Positions 19,829 through 30,868 of a DNA stretch of 64,000 nucleotides are shown here, piece by piece. The stretch comes from Sphingobacteriia bacterium (GTDB taxonomy: Bacteria > Bacteroidota > Bacteroidia > Chitinophagales > Chitinophagaceae). The notes beneath the pieces are model-generated. The model was given only the letters and a program-made list of their open reading frames with translations, was not told the origin of the DNA and did no database searches. The stretch covers positions 1 through 64,000 of the forward strand of contig RDZY01000017.1 of NCBI GenBank assembly GCA_004294135.1. Direction: 5' to 3'. A program made the position numbers and the translations under genes. Positions within the stretch are counted from its first letter, which is position 1. Each line of letters starts with the position of its first letter.

Positions 19829-21241
19829 ATGGGAAAAACATTATTCGATAAAATTTGGGATCAACACGTAGTAGAAAAAATAGAAAATGGCCCCTCTGTT
19901 TTGTATATTGACAAGCATTTTATTCATGAAGTAACCAGTCCCCAAGCATTCAAAGGTATAGAGCAAAGGGGGTTGACTTTATTCCGACCCAAACAAACAA
20001 TTGCAACGGCAGATCACAATGTACCTACCATAAATCAGCACCTACCTATTAAAGATCAGTTGTCGAAAATGCAAGTAGATCAGTTGATTGAAAACTGCGG
20101 TAAACATGGGGTTGAATTGTATGGATTGGGACATCCTTATCAAGGTATTGTACACGTAATTGGCCCAGAGTTGGGTATTACACAACCGGGCATGACAATC
20201 GTTTGTGGAGATAGTCACACTTCTACCCACGGCGCTTTTGGTGCCATTGCATTTGGTATTGGCACAAGTGAAGTAGAAATGGTTTTTGCTTCACAGTGTG
20301 TATTGCAAACCAAGCCCAAAACCATGCGTATAAATATTGAAGGTGAGTTGCAGTCTGGCGTGGTTTCAAAAGATATTATTCTCTATATTATTGCTAAAAT
20401 TTCTGCCAGTGGAGCAACTGGATATTTTGTAGAATATGCAGGAAGCACCATTCGCAGCTTGAGTATGGAAGCCAGAATGACCATCTGTAATATGAGTATT
20501 GAAATGGGAGCAAGGGGTGGTATGATTGCGCCAGATGAGAACACATTTAACTATATGCAAGGCAGGGCTTATGCTCCAAAAGGTATTCATTGGGATGATC
20601 AACTTTCGGTATGGAAAAAATTGTATTCGGATGCGGATGCAATTTTTGATAAGGAATTGAATATAGATGCATGGTCAATTCAGCCGATGATTACTTACGG
20701 CACCAATCCCGGTCTCGGTATGGCCATTAACGCAAGCATTCCATTAAGTGATACCATTTTAGACGAAGGAGAAAGAAAGAATCTGATAAAAGCCTTGCAG
20801 TATATGGGTTTGGAAGAAGGTAAATCCTTAATAGGTATGCCCATTCAGCACGTTTTTATTGGCAGTTGTACCAATTCACGTATTGAGGATTTAAGGCAGG
20901 TAGCTGCGTTGGTAAAAGGAAAGAAAAAACACGATTCGGTTAAAGTAATGATTGTACCTGGCTCACAACAAGTAGCCAAACAGGCGCATGCGGAGGGGCT
21001 GGATCATATTTTTGCAGAAGCTGGTTTTCAAATTCGGCAGGCTGGTTGCAGTGCTTGCTTGGGTATGAACGACGATAAAATTCCCGCTGGCACATACTGC
21101 ATCAGCACCAGTAATAGAAATTTTGAAGGGCGACAAGGAGCGGGCGCCAGAACATTATTAGCAAGCCCGCTAACTGCCGCCGCCGCCGCCATTACAGGTG
21201 TAGTTACCGATATTAGAGAAATGATGAACGAAAAATTATAG
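19829..21241 (+). CDS. leuC: 3-isopropylmalate dehydratase large subunit
   Basis: [51 protein letters not shown]. Confidence 0.97.
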   Translation: MGKTLFDKIWDQHVVEKIENGPSVLYIDKHFIHEVTSPQAFKGIEQRGLTLFRPKQTIATADHNVPTINQHLPIKDQLSKMQVDQLIENCGKHGVELYGLGHPYQGIVHVIGPELGITQPGMTIVCGDSHTSTHGAFGAIAFGIGTSEVEMVFASQCVLQTKPKTMRINIEGELQSGVVSKDIILYIIAKISASGATGYFVEYAGSTIRSLSMEARMTICNMSIEMGARGGMIAPDENTFNYMQGRAYAPKGIHWDDQLSVWKKLYSDADAIFDKELNIDAWSIQPMITYGTNPGLGMAINASIPLSDTILDEGERKNLIKALQYMGLEEGKSLIGMPIQHVFIGSCTNSRIEDLRQVAALVKGKKKHDSVKVMIVPGSQQVAKQAHAEGLDHIFAEAGFQIRQAGCSACLGMNDDKIPAGTYCISTSNRNFEGRQGAGARTLLASPLTAAAAAITGVVTDIREMMNEKL

Positions 21242-21261
21242 ATTTTAAATTATAGAATTCA

Positions 21262-21846
21262 TTGAAAGCATTACAAAAAATAAAAAGTCGCTTTGTTCCA
21301 CTGCCCATGGAAAATATTGATACGGATCAGATTATTCCGGCTCGTTTTTTAAAGGCGACCACCAGAGATGGATTTGGAAAAAATCTTTTTAGAGACTGGC
21401 GCTATGAGCAGGATGACAGTACAAAACCCAAAGCAGATTTTGTGTTGAATCAAGCTATTTATGCTGGTGAAATTTTAGTAGCTGGAAAAAATTTCGGATG
21501 TGGATCATCTAGGGAACACGCAGCGTGGTCAATACTTGATTACGGATTTTATGCAGTGGTATCTAGCTTTTTTGCAGATATTTTCAAAAATAATGCACTC
21601 AATAATGGGGTACTACCTGTGACGGTTTCCGATGCATTTCTTCAAAAAATATTTCAGCAAGAATCAAGCGCTACCTTATCTATTGATGTAGAAAAGCAGA
21701 CCATTACCATTGATGCAACGGGTAAACAAGAATCATTTGAATTGAATCCATATAAAAAAACCTGCTTACTCAATGGATACGATGATATTGATTTTTTACT
21801 TAGTAAAAAAGATACAATAGAAAAATTTGAAAAGGAATTAATATAG
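21262..21846 (+). CDS. leuD: 3-isopropylmalate dehydratase small subunit
   Basis: [52 protein letters not shown] start. Confidence 0.96.
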   Translation: MKALQKIKSRFVPLPMENIDTDQIIPARFLKATTRDGFGKNLFRDWRYEQDDSTKPKADFVLNQAIYAGEILVAGKNFGCGSSREHAAWSILDYGFYAVVSSFFADIFKNNALNNGVLPVTVSDAFLQKIFQQESSATLSIDVEKQTITIDATGKQESFELNPYKKTCLLNGYDDIDFLLSKKDTIEKFEKELI

Positions 21847-21848
21847 TT

Positions 21849-22961
21849 ATGATAAAGAAAATTGCGGTTATTAATGGAGATGGTATTGGGCCGGAAGTAA
21901 CCGCCCAATCAATTAAGGTACTGAATGCAGTTGCTGAGGAATATGGACACCAGTTTCAATATGCTTATGCCATTATGGGAGCAGATGCAATTGATAAAAC
22001 AGGAAATCCCTTGCCTGATGAAACACTGGAAGCTTGTAAACAAAGCGATGCCATTTTATTTGGCGCAATTGGTCACCCTAAATACGATAACGATCCATCG
22101 GCTAAAGTGCGTCCCGAACAAGGTTTGCTGCGGTTGAGAAAAGAATTGGAATTGTTTGCCAATATCCGACCCATTAATACCTATACTTCCTTGCAACACC
22201 TTTCTCCTTTAAAAGCCAAGCAACTTGAAGGAGTTGATTTTATTATTTTTCGGGAGCTTACGGGTGGAATTTATTTTGGAAAGCGTACCATTTCCGATGA
22301 TAAAACATATGCTACCGACGAATGTGCTTATCATGAACTTGAAATAGTTCGGGTTGCAAAAATGGCTTTTGAATACGCACAAAAAAGAAGAAAAAAACTA
22401 ACCTTAATTGATAAGGCAAATGTATTAGAAACATCTCGTTTGTGGAGAAGGGTGGTACAGGAACTCAGCAGTCAATATACCGATGTGGCAGTTGATTTTC
22501 TATTTGTAGATAATGCTGCTATGCAGGTAATTTTAAATCCAGCGCAATTTGATGTGGTGCTTACCGAAAATATGTTTGGTGATATCATTAGTGATGAAGC
22601 GAGTGTATTAAGCGGATCATTGGGTTTATTGCCTTCTGCTTCGGTAGGAAATACAGCAGCACTATTTGAACCCATTCATGGATCATACCCCCAAGCTGCA
22701 GGAAAAGATATAGCCAATCCATTGGGTTCTATCCTTTCTGCCGCAATGATGTTGGATCATTTTACACTCTCTGCAGAAGCCGCAGCAGTTCGTGCGGCGG
22801 TAAACTGGACCCTCGCCAATGGCTTTGTATCAAAAGATATAGATGCTATAAATAATTATGGTACCATTGCAATTGGTGATTTGATAGCAGACTATATTAA
22901 ACGTAGTGCAAAAACTAGTAGTGTAAATAATACCATCATTAATGCTTCTACTATTATTTAA
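21849..22961 (+). CDS. leuB: 3-isopropylmalate dehydrogenase
   Basis: KIAVINGDGIGPEVTAQSIKVL; FEPIHGSYPQAAGKDIANPLGSILSAAMML. Confidence 0.96.
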   Translation: MIKKIAVINGDGIGPEVTAQSIKVLNAVAEEYGHQFQYAYAIMGADAIDKTGNPLPDETLEACKQSDAILFGAIGHPKYDNDPSAKVRPEQGLLRLRKELELFANIRPINTYTSLQHLSPLKAKQLEGVDFIIFRELTGGIYFGKRTISDDKTYATDECAYHELEIVRVAKMAFEYAQKRRKKLTLIDKANVLETSRLWRRVVQELSSQYTDVAVDFLFVDNAAMQVILNPAQFDVVLTENMFGDIISDEASVLSGSLGLLPSASVGNTAALFEPIHGSYPQAAGKDIANPLGSILSAAMMLDHFTLSAEAAAVRAAVNWTLANGFVSKDIDAINNYGTIAIGDLIADYIKRSAKTSSVNNTIINASTII

Positions 22962-23000
22962 ACAAATAGTTAGTTGTTTCTGAGTTAAAATAAATTAGAT

Positions 23001-23882
23001 ATGAATTATTATAATGCAGATACCATTATTTACCACAATGGTGAATTTGTAAAAGCGGCCGATACTAAGATGGACTTATACAGTCAATCCCTTCACTACG
23101 GTTATTCTGTATTTGAAGGCATTCGTTCGTACAAGACCGCTGCTGGTGAAACAAAAATATTTAAAGCCAAAGAACATTTTGAGCGATTGAAAGTATCTGC
23201 TGAATCCATCAACCTTCCCTATACTTTTAATACCAATGAACTAATTGAAGCCACTTATAAAGTACTGCACCAAAATAATTTAGGAGACGCCTATATTCGT
23301 CCCGTTGTATATGCTCCTGCCAATATGAGTTTTGCTCCCAATACCGAATCTTTTTTATTCATTCAAGCCTGGGAAATGGCGCCATTCTTGGGCGATAAAC
23401 TATTGCGGGTTATGACTTCTTCATATCAACGTCCTAATCCTAAATCAGTTAAAATTCATGCAAAGGCAGCTGGGCATTATGTGAATTCTATTTTAGCCAG
23501 TCAAGAAGCAAAAAGCAATGGATACGATGAAGCATTTTTATTAGATATGAATGAGCATACTGCAGAAGGTCCTGGTGCGAATTTATTTTTTGAGAAAGAT
23601 GGCGTATTGTACACACCAGAAGCAGGTCATATTTTAGCAGGTATTACACGCGCTACGGTAATTGAGTTGTGCAATAAATTAAATATTCCACTTGAAATAG
23701 GTGTGTACACCATGGATCAATTAAAAGCAGCAGACGCAGCATTTTATTGTGGCACAGCGGCAGAAGTAATTGGATGGGAATCTATTGATGATACTGTATT
23801 CCCTACCAATTGGAAAGACACACAAAGTGCAAAAATTCAACAAGCCTATAAAAATTTAGTAATAGAAAAATCAATATCATAA
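23001..23882 (+). CDS. ilvE: Branched-chain amino acid aminotransferase
   Basis: [52 protein letters not shown]. Confidence 0.94.
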   Translation: MNYYNADTIIYHNGEFVKAADTKMDLYSQSLHYGYSVFEGIRSYKTAAGETKIFKAKEHFERLKVSAESINLPYTFNTNELIEATYKVLHQNNLGDAYIRPVVYAPANMSFAPNTESFLFIQAWEMAPFLGDKLLRVMTSSYQRPNPKSVKIHAKAAGHYVNSILASQEAKSNGYDEAFLLDMNEHTAEGPGANLFFEKDGVLYTPEAGHILAGITRATVIELCNKLNIPLEIGVYTMDQLKAADAAFYCGTAAEVIGWESIDDTVFPTNWKDTQSAKIQQAYKNLVIEKSIS

Positions 23883-23893
23883 ACTTATTACCG

Positions 23894-25573
23894 ATGGAAC
23901 TCAATCCGTATAGTAAAATAATTACACAAGATCCTACACAACCAGCCGCACAAGCTATGTTGTATGGAATTGGACTTACCGAAGATGATCTTAAAAAAGC
24001 ACAAGTGGGCATTGTGAGTATGGGCTATGATGGCAATACGTGCAATATGCATTTGAACGACTTAGCCAAAGTAGTTAAAAAAGGCGTTTGGGAAAACGAC
24101 TTGGTGGGACTGATTTTCAACACCATTGGCGTAAGCGATGGCATCAGCAATGGTACAGAGGGAATGAGATACTCCTTAGTGAGTCGCGATATTATTGCCG
24201 ATTCAATTGAAGCGGTTTGTGGCGCACAATATTATGATGCGGTAATTGCTTTGCCTGGCTGTGATAAAAATATGCCTGGCTCATTAATAGCGATGGGAAG
24301 ATTAAATCGTCCCGCTATTATGGTTTATGGCGGCACTATTGCACCGGGGCATTATAATGGGCAGGATCTGAATATTATTTCTGCCTTTGAGGCATTGGGT
24401 CAGAAAATGGCAGGTCAGTTATCAGAAAATGATTTTAAAGGGATCGTAAAAAATGCTTGCCCCAGTGCAGGGGCATGTGGTGGCATGTACACGGCCAATA
24501 CCATGGCATCAGCTATTGAAGCATTGGGTATGAGCCTTCCTTTTTCATCTTCCAATCCTGCATTGAGTGAAGAGAAGCAAGAAGAATGTATCAACGCTGG
24601 CAAAGCCATTAAAATATTGATGGAGAAAAATATATTGCCGCGTGATATTATGACGCGTAAAGCGTTCGAAAATGCCATCACCATTATTATGGTATTGGGT
24701 GGCAGTACCAATGCAGTATTGCACTTGATTGCAATGGCTAAAAGTGTTGATATTCCTTTAACCCAAGATGATTTTCAAATCATCAGCGATAAAATACCTG
24801 TGTTGGCTGATTTTAAGCCGAGTGGAAAATATTTGATGCAGGACTTGCACCAATATGGCGGCGTTCCTGCTGTAATGAAATATTTATTAAAGAAAGGGTT
24901 GCTTCATGGAGATTGTTTAACCGTGACTGGAAAAACAATTGCGGAGAATTTAATCCAAGTGCCAGACTTAGATTTTGATCAGCAGAAAATTATATTTCCA
25001 TTAGAAACACCTGTTAAAGCCACTGGTCACTTACAAATATTATACGGCAACCTTGCTACTGGTGGTAGTGTGGCAAAAATAAGTGGTAAAGAAGGTGAGT
25101 TATTTGAAGGTCCAGCAAGGGTATTTGATGGTGAACAACAATTGATTGCAGGAATTAATTCTGGAAAAATAAAATCAGGCGACGTAGTTGTAATAAGAAA
25201 TGTAGGGCCGGTAGGTGCGCCTGGTATGCCCGAAATGCTAAAACCTACTTCTGCAATTATTGGTGCTGGATTGGGCAAATCGGTAGCTTTAATTACCGAT
25301 GGAAGATTCAGCGGTGGTACCCATGGATTTGTGGTGGGACATATTACACCCGAAGCAGTGAAAGGAGGATTAATTGGCATAGTTGAAGATGATGATATGA
25401 TAGAGTTGAATGTGGCCACTAAAAAAATGACTTTAAAGGTTTCCGAAGAAATCATTACAGCAAGAAGAGCAGCATGGGTAAAACCAGCACCAAAAGCAAC
25501 CAAAGGTTTATTGTTTAAATACGCTCAATGTGTTAAAGATGCATCCGAAGGATGTGTAACAGACGAGGCTTAA
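23894..25573 (+). CDS. ilvD: Dihydroxy-acid dehydratase
   Basis: [71 protein letters not shown]. Confidence 0.97.
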   Translation: MELNPYSKIITQDPTQPAAQAMLYGIGLTEDDLKKAQVGIVSMGYDGNTCNMHLNDLAKVVKKGVWENDLVGLIFNTIGVSDGISNGTEGMRYSLVSRDIIADSIEAVCGAQYYDAVIALPGCDKNMPGSLIAMGRLNRPAIMVYGGTIAPGHYNGQDLNIISAFEALGQKMAGQLSENDFKGIVKNACPSAGACGGMYTANTMASAIEALGMSLPFSSSNPALSEEKQEECINAGKAIKILMEKNILPRDIMTRKAFENAITIIMVLGGSTNAVLHLIAMAKSVDIPLTQDDFQIISDKIPVLADFKPSGKYLMQDLHQYGGVPAVMKYLLKKGLLHGDCLTVTGKTIAENLIQVPDLDFDQQKIIFPLETPVKATGHLQILYGNLATGGSVAKISGKEGELFEGPARVFDGEQQLIAGINSGKIKSGDVVVIRNVGPVGAPGMPEMLKPTSAIIGAGLGKSVALITDGRFSGGTHGFVVGHITPEAVKGGLIGIVEDDDMIELNVATKKMTLKVSEEIITARRAAWVKPAPKATKGLLFKYAQCVKDASEGCVTDEA

Positions 25574-25612
25574 ACACAATCCAAAGCAATTAAAGAGTAC
25601 AAAAAAAATTGT

Positions 25613-27370
25613 ATGAGTACAGCAATAGAAACAACCCAAAATGAGCCGAAAGATGCTCCAGCTATTATTGAAGTAGAAGCAAAAGAACTTACGGGTTCTC
25701 AAGCAGTGCTAGAAGCTTTTATAGCCGAAGGTGTGGATACTATTTTTGGTTATCCGGGTGGTGCCATCATGCCTATTTATGATGCACTCTACGATTACAA
25801 TGATCAACTTAAACATATTTTGGTGCGGCATGAACAGGGTGGAATACATGCGGGACAAGGGTATGCGCGCAGCAGTGGAAAAGTAGGCGTTGTATTTGCC
25901 ACCAGCGGTCCTGGTGCTACCAACCTAGTAACTGGTCTTGCTGATGCAATGATTGATAGTACCCCATTGGTTTGTGTAACGGGACAAGTATTTGCTCACT
26001 TATTGGGTACAGATGCTTTTCAAGAAACAGATGTAATCAATATCACCACGCCTGTTACCAAATGGAATTACCAAATTACCGATGCCACAGAAATACCATC
26101 CGTATTGGCGAAAGCATTTTATATAGCTAAAACCGGAAGACCAGGCCCCGTATTAATAGATATTACCAAGAATGCACAGATACAGAAAATAGAGTACAAA
26201 GGGTACACAAAATGCACACATATTAGAAGCTATAGACCCAAGCCGATTGTTAGAAAAACGTATGTAGAAGAAGCGGCAAAACTAATTAATGAAGCAAAAA
26301 AACCATTTGTACTTTTCGGTCAAGGTGTGATTTTAGGAAATGCAGAAAAAGAATTTAAAGCATTTATTGAAAAAGCTGGATTGCCTTCTGCTTGGACCCT
26401 GCTTGGGCTAAGTGCATTGCCAACCGATCATTATTTGAATACGGGCATGTTGGGTATGCACGGCAACTACGGCCCCAATGTACTCACCAATGAATGTGAT
26501 GTACTCATTGCCGTAGGAATGCGTTTTGATGATCGGGTAACAGGGCGACTGGATAAATATGCTAAACAAGCCAAAATAATTCACTTAGATATTGATCCGG
26601 CAGAAATAGATAAAAACGTAAAAGCAGCAGTGCCGGTATGGGGCGACTGTAAAGAGACGCTGCCCATGCTTACTCGTTTGGTAGAAGCCAAGCAACATAC
26701 AGATTGGTTGGCAAAATTCAATGAATATAAAAAACAAGAAGAAGAGCAAGTTATTCAAGCTGAATTGCATCCCACCAGTGGAGAGCTTACTATGGGCGAA
26801 GTGATTCATCAGTTGAATGAACTCACCAATGGCGATGCAATTATTGTTACCGATGTAGGGCAACACCAGATGGTGGCTTGTAGGTATGCACGGTTTAATG
26901 AAACCAAGAGTAATATTACTTCGGGTGGATTGGGTACAATGGGCTTTGCCTTACCAGCAGCTATTGGTGCAAAATTTGGTGCGCAACATAGAACTGTCGT
27001 TGCCGTTATTGGGGATGGTGGTTTTCAGATGACGCTGCAAGAGCTGGGTACTATTATGCAAACGAAGCTGAATGTAAAAATTCTGATTTTAAACAATCGA
27101 TTTCTGGGAATGGTACGCCAATGGCAACAACTGTTCAACGATAAGCGATATTCATTTGTAGATATTCAAAGTCCCGACTATATAATGCTTGCAAAAGCGT
27201 ATGGTATTGAAGGGCAATCGGTAAACGATAGAATATTGTTGCAATCGGCATTAAAAACCATGCTAGATCACGATGGATCTTATTTGCTGGAAGTAATGGT
27301 AGGAAAAGAAAACAATGTATTTCCAATGGTACCACAAGGATGCAGCGTATCAGAAATCAGGTTAAAATAA
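25613..27370 (+). CDS. ilvB: Acetolactate synthase large subunit
   Basis: GYPGGAIMPIYDALYD; RHEQGGIHAGQGYARSSGKVGV; VIGDGGFQMTLQELGTIMQ. Confidence 0.97.
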   Translation: MSTAIETTQNEPKDAPAIIEVEAKELTGSQAVLEAFIAEGVDTIFGYPGGAIMPIYDALYDYNDQLKHILVRHEQGGIHAGQGYARSSGKVGVVFATSGPGATNLVTGLADAMIDSTPLVCVTGQVFAHLLGTDAFQETDVINITTPVTKWNYQITDATEIPSVLAKAFYIAKTGRPGPVLIDITKNAQIQKIEYKGYTKCTHIRSYRPKPIVRKTYVEEAAKLINEAKKPFVLFGQGVILGNAEKEFKAFIEKAGLPSAWTLLGLSALPTDHYLNTGMLGMHGNYGPNVLTNECDVLIAVGMRFDDRVTGRLDKYAKQAKIIHLDIDPAEIDKNVKAAVPVWGDCKETLPMLTRLVEAKQHTDWLAKFNEYKKQEEEQVIQAELHPTSGELTMGEVIHQLNELTNGDAIIVTDVGQHQMVACRYARFNETKSNITSGGLGTMGFALPAAIGAKFGAQHRTVVAVIGDGGFQMTLQELGTIMQTKLNVKILILNNRFLGMVRQWQQLFNDKRYSFVDIQSPDYIMLAKAYGIEGQSVNDRILLQSALKTMLDHDGSYLLEVMVGKENNVFPMVPQGCSVSEIRLK

Positions 27371-27384
27371 ATAATTGTAATTAA

Positions 27385-27972
27385 ATGAAAGCAGAATATA
27401 CCATCACAGTTTATACAGAGAATCAAGTAGGTTTATTGAATCGTATTGCCATTATTTTTTCGAGAAGAAAAATAAATATCGAAAGCCTGAATGTATCTCC
27501 ATCAGAAGCTGATGGCATTCACCGCTTTACGGTGGTAATTAATGAAACCGAAGACGTGGTGCGTAAACTGTGTAGGCAAATTGAAAAACAGGTAGAAGTA
27601 CTGAAAACTTATTTCAATACCAATGAAGAAATCATTTGGCAAGAAATGGCTTTGTACAAAGTATCTACCGATGCAGTAGCAGAAAAACTGAAGGTGGAAA
27701 GGCTGTTGCGAGAAAATGGTGCAAGGGCTGTAGTAATTAGAAAAGACTATACTATTTTTGAAACTACTGGACACCGTGAAGAAACCGATAAGCTGGTAGA
27801 AGTACTTGCGCCTTATGGGTTGATAGAATTTGTACGCAGTGCAAGGGTGGCTATCATCAAAGCCAGCAAAGGCTTTCACGAAAAACTGAAAGAGTTTGAA
27901 GCGGTTGAACCAGCAGCGGAATTGGCTGAGAATGAATACCTAGATAAGGGGGATGCGGTTTTTACAATGTAG
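27385..27972 (+). CDS. ilvN: Acetolactate synthase small subunit
   Basis: ACT domain: YTITVYTENQVGLLNRIAIIFSRRKINIESLNVSPSEADGIHRFTVV. Confidence 0.92.
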   Translation: MKAEYTITVYTENQVGLLNRIAIIFSRRKINIESLNVSPSEADGIHRFTVVINETEDVVRKLCRQIEKQVEVLKTYFNTNEEIIWQEMALYKVSTDAVAEKLKVERLLRENGARAVVIRKDYTIFETTGHREETDKLVEVLAPYGLIEFVRSARVAIIKASKGFHEKLKEFEAVEPAAELAENEYLDKGDAVFTM

Positions 27973-28039
27973 GGCGTTTAGACAGTAGACCGTGAATTAA
28001 AAAGTAAATTGTAAACAGGAACTATAAATAAAATAAAAA

Positions 28040-29524
28040 ATGGCAAACTATTTCAACTCATTATCACTGCGTGAACAACTGAATCAATTGGGCGTATGTG
28101 AGTTTATGGACAAGACTGCTTTTGCAGACGGAGTGAACGCTTTAAAAGGAAAAAAATTAGTGATCGTAGGATGCGGCGCACAAGGATTAAACCAAGGATT
28201 AAACCTAAGAGATTCTGGTTTAAATATCAGCTATGCTTTACGCAAAGATGCCATTGAACAAAAACGTGCTTCATGGAAAAACGCGACTGAAAACAATTTT
28301 ACTGTCGGCACCTATGAAGAACTAATTCCTACGGCAGATATAGTTATCAACCTTACGCCCGATAAACAACATAGCGCAGTAGTAAGTGCAGTAATGCCGC
28401 TGATGAAACAAAGCGCCACACTTTCTTATTCGCATGGTTTTAATATTGTAGAAGAAGGCATGCAAATTAGAAAAGATATTACCGTAATTATGGTAGCACC
28501 CAAATGTCCCGGCACCGAAGTACGCGAAGAGTACAAGCGTGGCTTTGGCGTACCTACTTTAATAGCAGTGCATCCAGAAAATGATCCCGATGGAAAAGGA
28601 TGGGATTATGCAAAAGCCTATTGTGTAGGAACAGGGGGACATAAAGCAGGGGTTTTAAAATCATCTTTTGTGGCTGAAGTAAAATCAGATCTGATGGGTG
28701 AACAAACCATTTTATGTGGATTGTTGCAAACAGGTTCTATTCTTTGTTTCGACAAAATGATTGAAAAAGGCATTGACGCTGCTTATGCTGCTAAACTAAT
28801 TCAATATGGCTGGGAAACAGTAACCGAAGCACTTAAACAAGGTGGTATTACTGCTATGATGGATCGACTATCGAATCCTGCAAAGTTAAAAGCGTATGAA
28901 TTATCTGAGGAGTTGAAAGATATTATGCGCCCACTTTTTCAAAAACACCAAGATGATATTATGAGTGGTGTTTTTTCATCTACCATGATGGCAGATTGGG
29001 CCAACGATGATAAAAACCTACTTACTTGGAGAGCTGCAACAGGAGAAACAGCCTTTGAAAAAACAACGCCAGGTACGATGAAAATTACAGAGCAAGAATA
29101 TTTCGATAATGGCTTGTTGATGGTTGCTTTTGTACGCAGTGGCGTAGAGCTGGCATTTGAAACCATGGTAGAAGCAGGCATTAAAGAAGAGTCTGCCTAC
29201 TATGAGTCGCTTCACGAAACACCACTTATAGCCAATACCATTGCTCGTAAAAAATTATTCGAAATGAACCGTGTTATTTCTGATACTGCAGAATATGGCT
29301 GCTACCTGTTTGATCATGCTTGTAAACCGCTATTGAGTAGTTTTATGGCTAATATTGATACAGATCTAATTGGTAAAAATTTCAACGAAGGAAAAGACAA
29401 TGGGGTTGATAATAAAACCTTGATTGCAGTGAACTCCGTTATACGTTACCATCCTGTAGAATTAATTGGGGAAGATTTACGCCAAGCAATGACCGATATG
29501 AAAACCATCAGCAGCAATAGTTGA
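28040..29524 (+). CDS. ilvC: Ketol-acid reductoisomerase, class II (long form)
   Basis: [51 protein letters not shown]; 494 aa. Confidence 0.96.
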   Translation: MANYFNSLSLREQLNQLGVCEFMDKTAFADGVNALKGKKLVIVGCGAQGLNQGLNLRDSGLNISYALRKDAIEQKRASWKNATENNFTVGTYEELIPTADIVINLTPDKQHSAVVSAVMPLMKQSATLSYSHGFNIVEEGMQIRKDITVIMVAPKCPGTEVREEYKRGFGVPTLIAVHPENDPDGKGWDYAKAYCVGTGGHKAGVLKSSFVAEVKSDLMGEQTILCGLLQTGSILCFDKMIEKGIDAAYAAKLIQYGWETVTEALKQGGITAMMDRLSNPAKLKAYELSEELKDIMRPLFQKHQDDIMSGVFSSTMMADWANDDKNLLTWRAATGETAFEKTTPGTMKITEQEYFDNGLLMVAFVRSGVELAFETMVEAGIKEESAYYESLHETPLIANTIARKKLFEMNRVISDTAEYGCYLFDHACKPLLSSFMANIDTDLIGKNFNEGKDNGVDNKTLIAVNSVIRYHPVELIGEDLRQAMTDMKTISSNS

Positions 29525-29537
29525 TATTAAATAATTT

Positions 29538-30830
29538 ATGGAACTAACTGCTCCCTTATACGAAAAAGCAAACGCTGATAAAACCTTATTGGAAAAATAT
29601 GGGCTTGATGTGAATGCAGCAAAAGAAAAGCTGGCCAAAGTTGTAACGCATACTGCGCTCACTTATAACGCCAACCTTTCAAGAAAATACGACTCCCGTA
29701 TTTTCTTGAAAAGGGAGGATCTGCAAATTGTTCGCTCTTATAAATTAAGGGGTGCATACAATATGATGAGTAGTTTTTCACCCGAACAACTAGCAAAAGG
29801 TGTGGTATGTGCCAGTGCGGGCAATCACGCACAGGGCTTTGCATACAGTTGCCGTAAATTAAATATTAGGGGGGTGGTTTTTATGCCCATTATTACCCCA
29901 AATCAAAAAGTGAGTCAAACAAAAATGTTTGGCGATGGTAATATTGAAATAAAATTAGTGGGCGACACATTTGATGATTGTGCCATTGCAGCAAAAGCAT
30001 ACACTGCAGCTCATGCAATGACTTTTATTCCACCGTTCGACGACCTCCGAATTATTGAAGGTCAAGCTACTGTAGGATTAGAAATATTAGAAGATTTGAC
30101 ACAGATAGATTACCTATTTGCCCCTGTGGGCGGCGGAGGGTTGTCGGCCGGTGTGGGTGCTTACTTTAAAACATTTTCACCCAATACCAAAATTATTGGG
30201 GTAGAGCCATTGGGTGCGCCCTCAATGTATGAGGCACTGAAAGCAGGTAATCCCATTGCCTTAGACCAGATAGAGCGATTTGTAGATGGCGCAGCAGTAA
30301 AGCGCGTAGGAGACATTACATTTGCCATTTGCAAAGAAGTGTTAGATGATATGCTGCTGGTGAATGAAGGTAAAATATGTTCAACTATTCTTTCTTTGTA
30401 TAATGAAGACGCAATTGTGGTAGAGCCAGCAGGCGCACTGTCAATTACTGCGCTGGACGATTATGCAGATAAAATTAAAGGGAAAACCGTTGTTTGCATT
30501 GTAAGTGGTAGTAATAATGATATTGATCGCATGCAAGAAATTAAAGAGCGTTCTTTGCAATACGAAGGGTTGAAACATTATTTCTTAATTCGTTTTGCAC
30601 AGAGGCCGGGTGCATTGAAAGAATTTGTAAATCATGTATTGGGACCAACAGATGATATTGTTAGGTTTGAATATATGCAGAAACACAATAAAGAAACAGG
30701 CCCCGCATTGGTTGGAATAGAAGTGTTACAAAGTTCCGATTATGATGTGCTGGTAGCAAATATGAAAGCGTATCATATAAACTATACGCCAATAAATAAA
30801 AACGATAATTTATTCGGATACCTTATTTGA
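29538..30830 (+). CDS. ilvA: Threonine ammonia-lyase (threonine dehydratase)
   Basis: IFLKREDLQIVRSYKLRGAYNMM; CASAGNHAQGFAY; PVGGGGLSAGVGAYFK. Confidence 0.95.
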   Translation: MELTAPLYEKANADKTLLEKYGLDVNAAKEKLAKVVTHTALTYNANLSRKYDSRIFLKREDLQIVRSYKLRGAYNMMSSFSPEQLAKGVVCASAGNHAQGFAYSCRKLNIRGVVFMPIITPNQKVSQTKMFGDGNIEIKLVGDTFDDCAIAAKAYTAAHAMTFIPPFDDLRIIEGQATVGLEILEDLTQIDYLFAPVGGGGLSAGVGAYFKTFSPNTKIIGVEPLGAPSMYEALKAGNPIALDQIERFVDGAAVKRVGDITFAICKEVLDDMLLVNEGKICSTILSLYNEDAIVVEPAGALSITALDDYADKIKGKTVVCIVSGSNNDIDRMQEIKERSLQYEGLKHYFLIRFAQRPGALKEFVNHVLGPTDDIVRFEYMQKHNKETGPALVGIEVLQSSDYDVLVANMKAYHINYTPINKNDNLFGYLI

Positions 30831-30868
30831 GTAAATTTCGAATTAACAGAAACAAAGGGAGTATTATT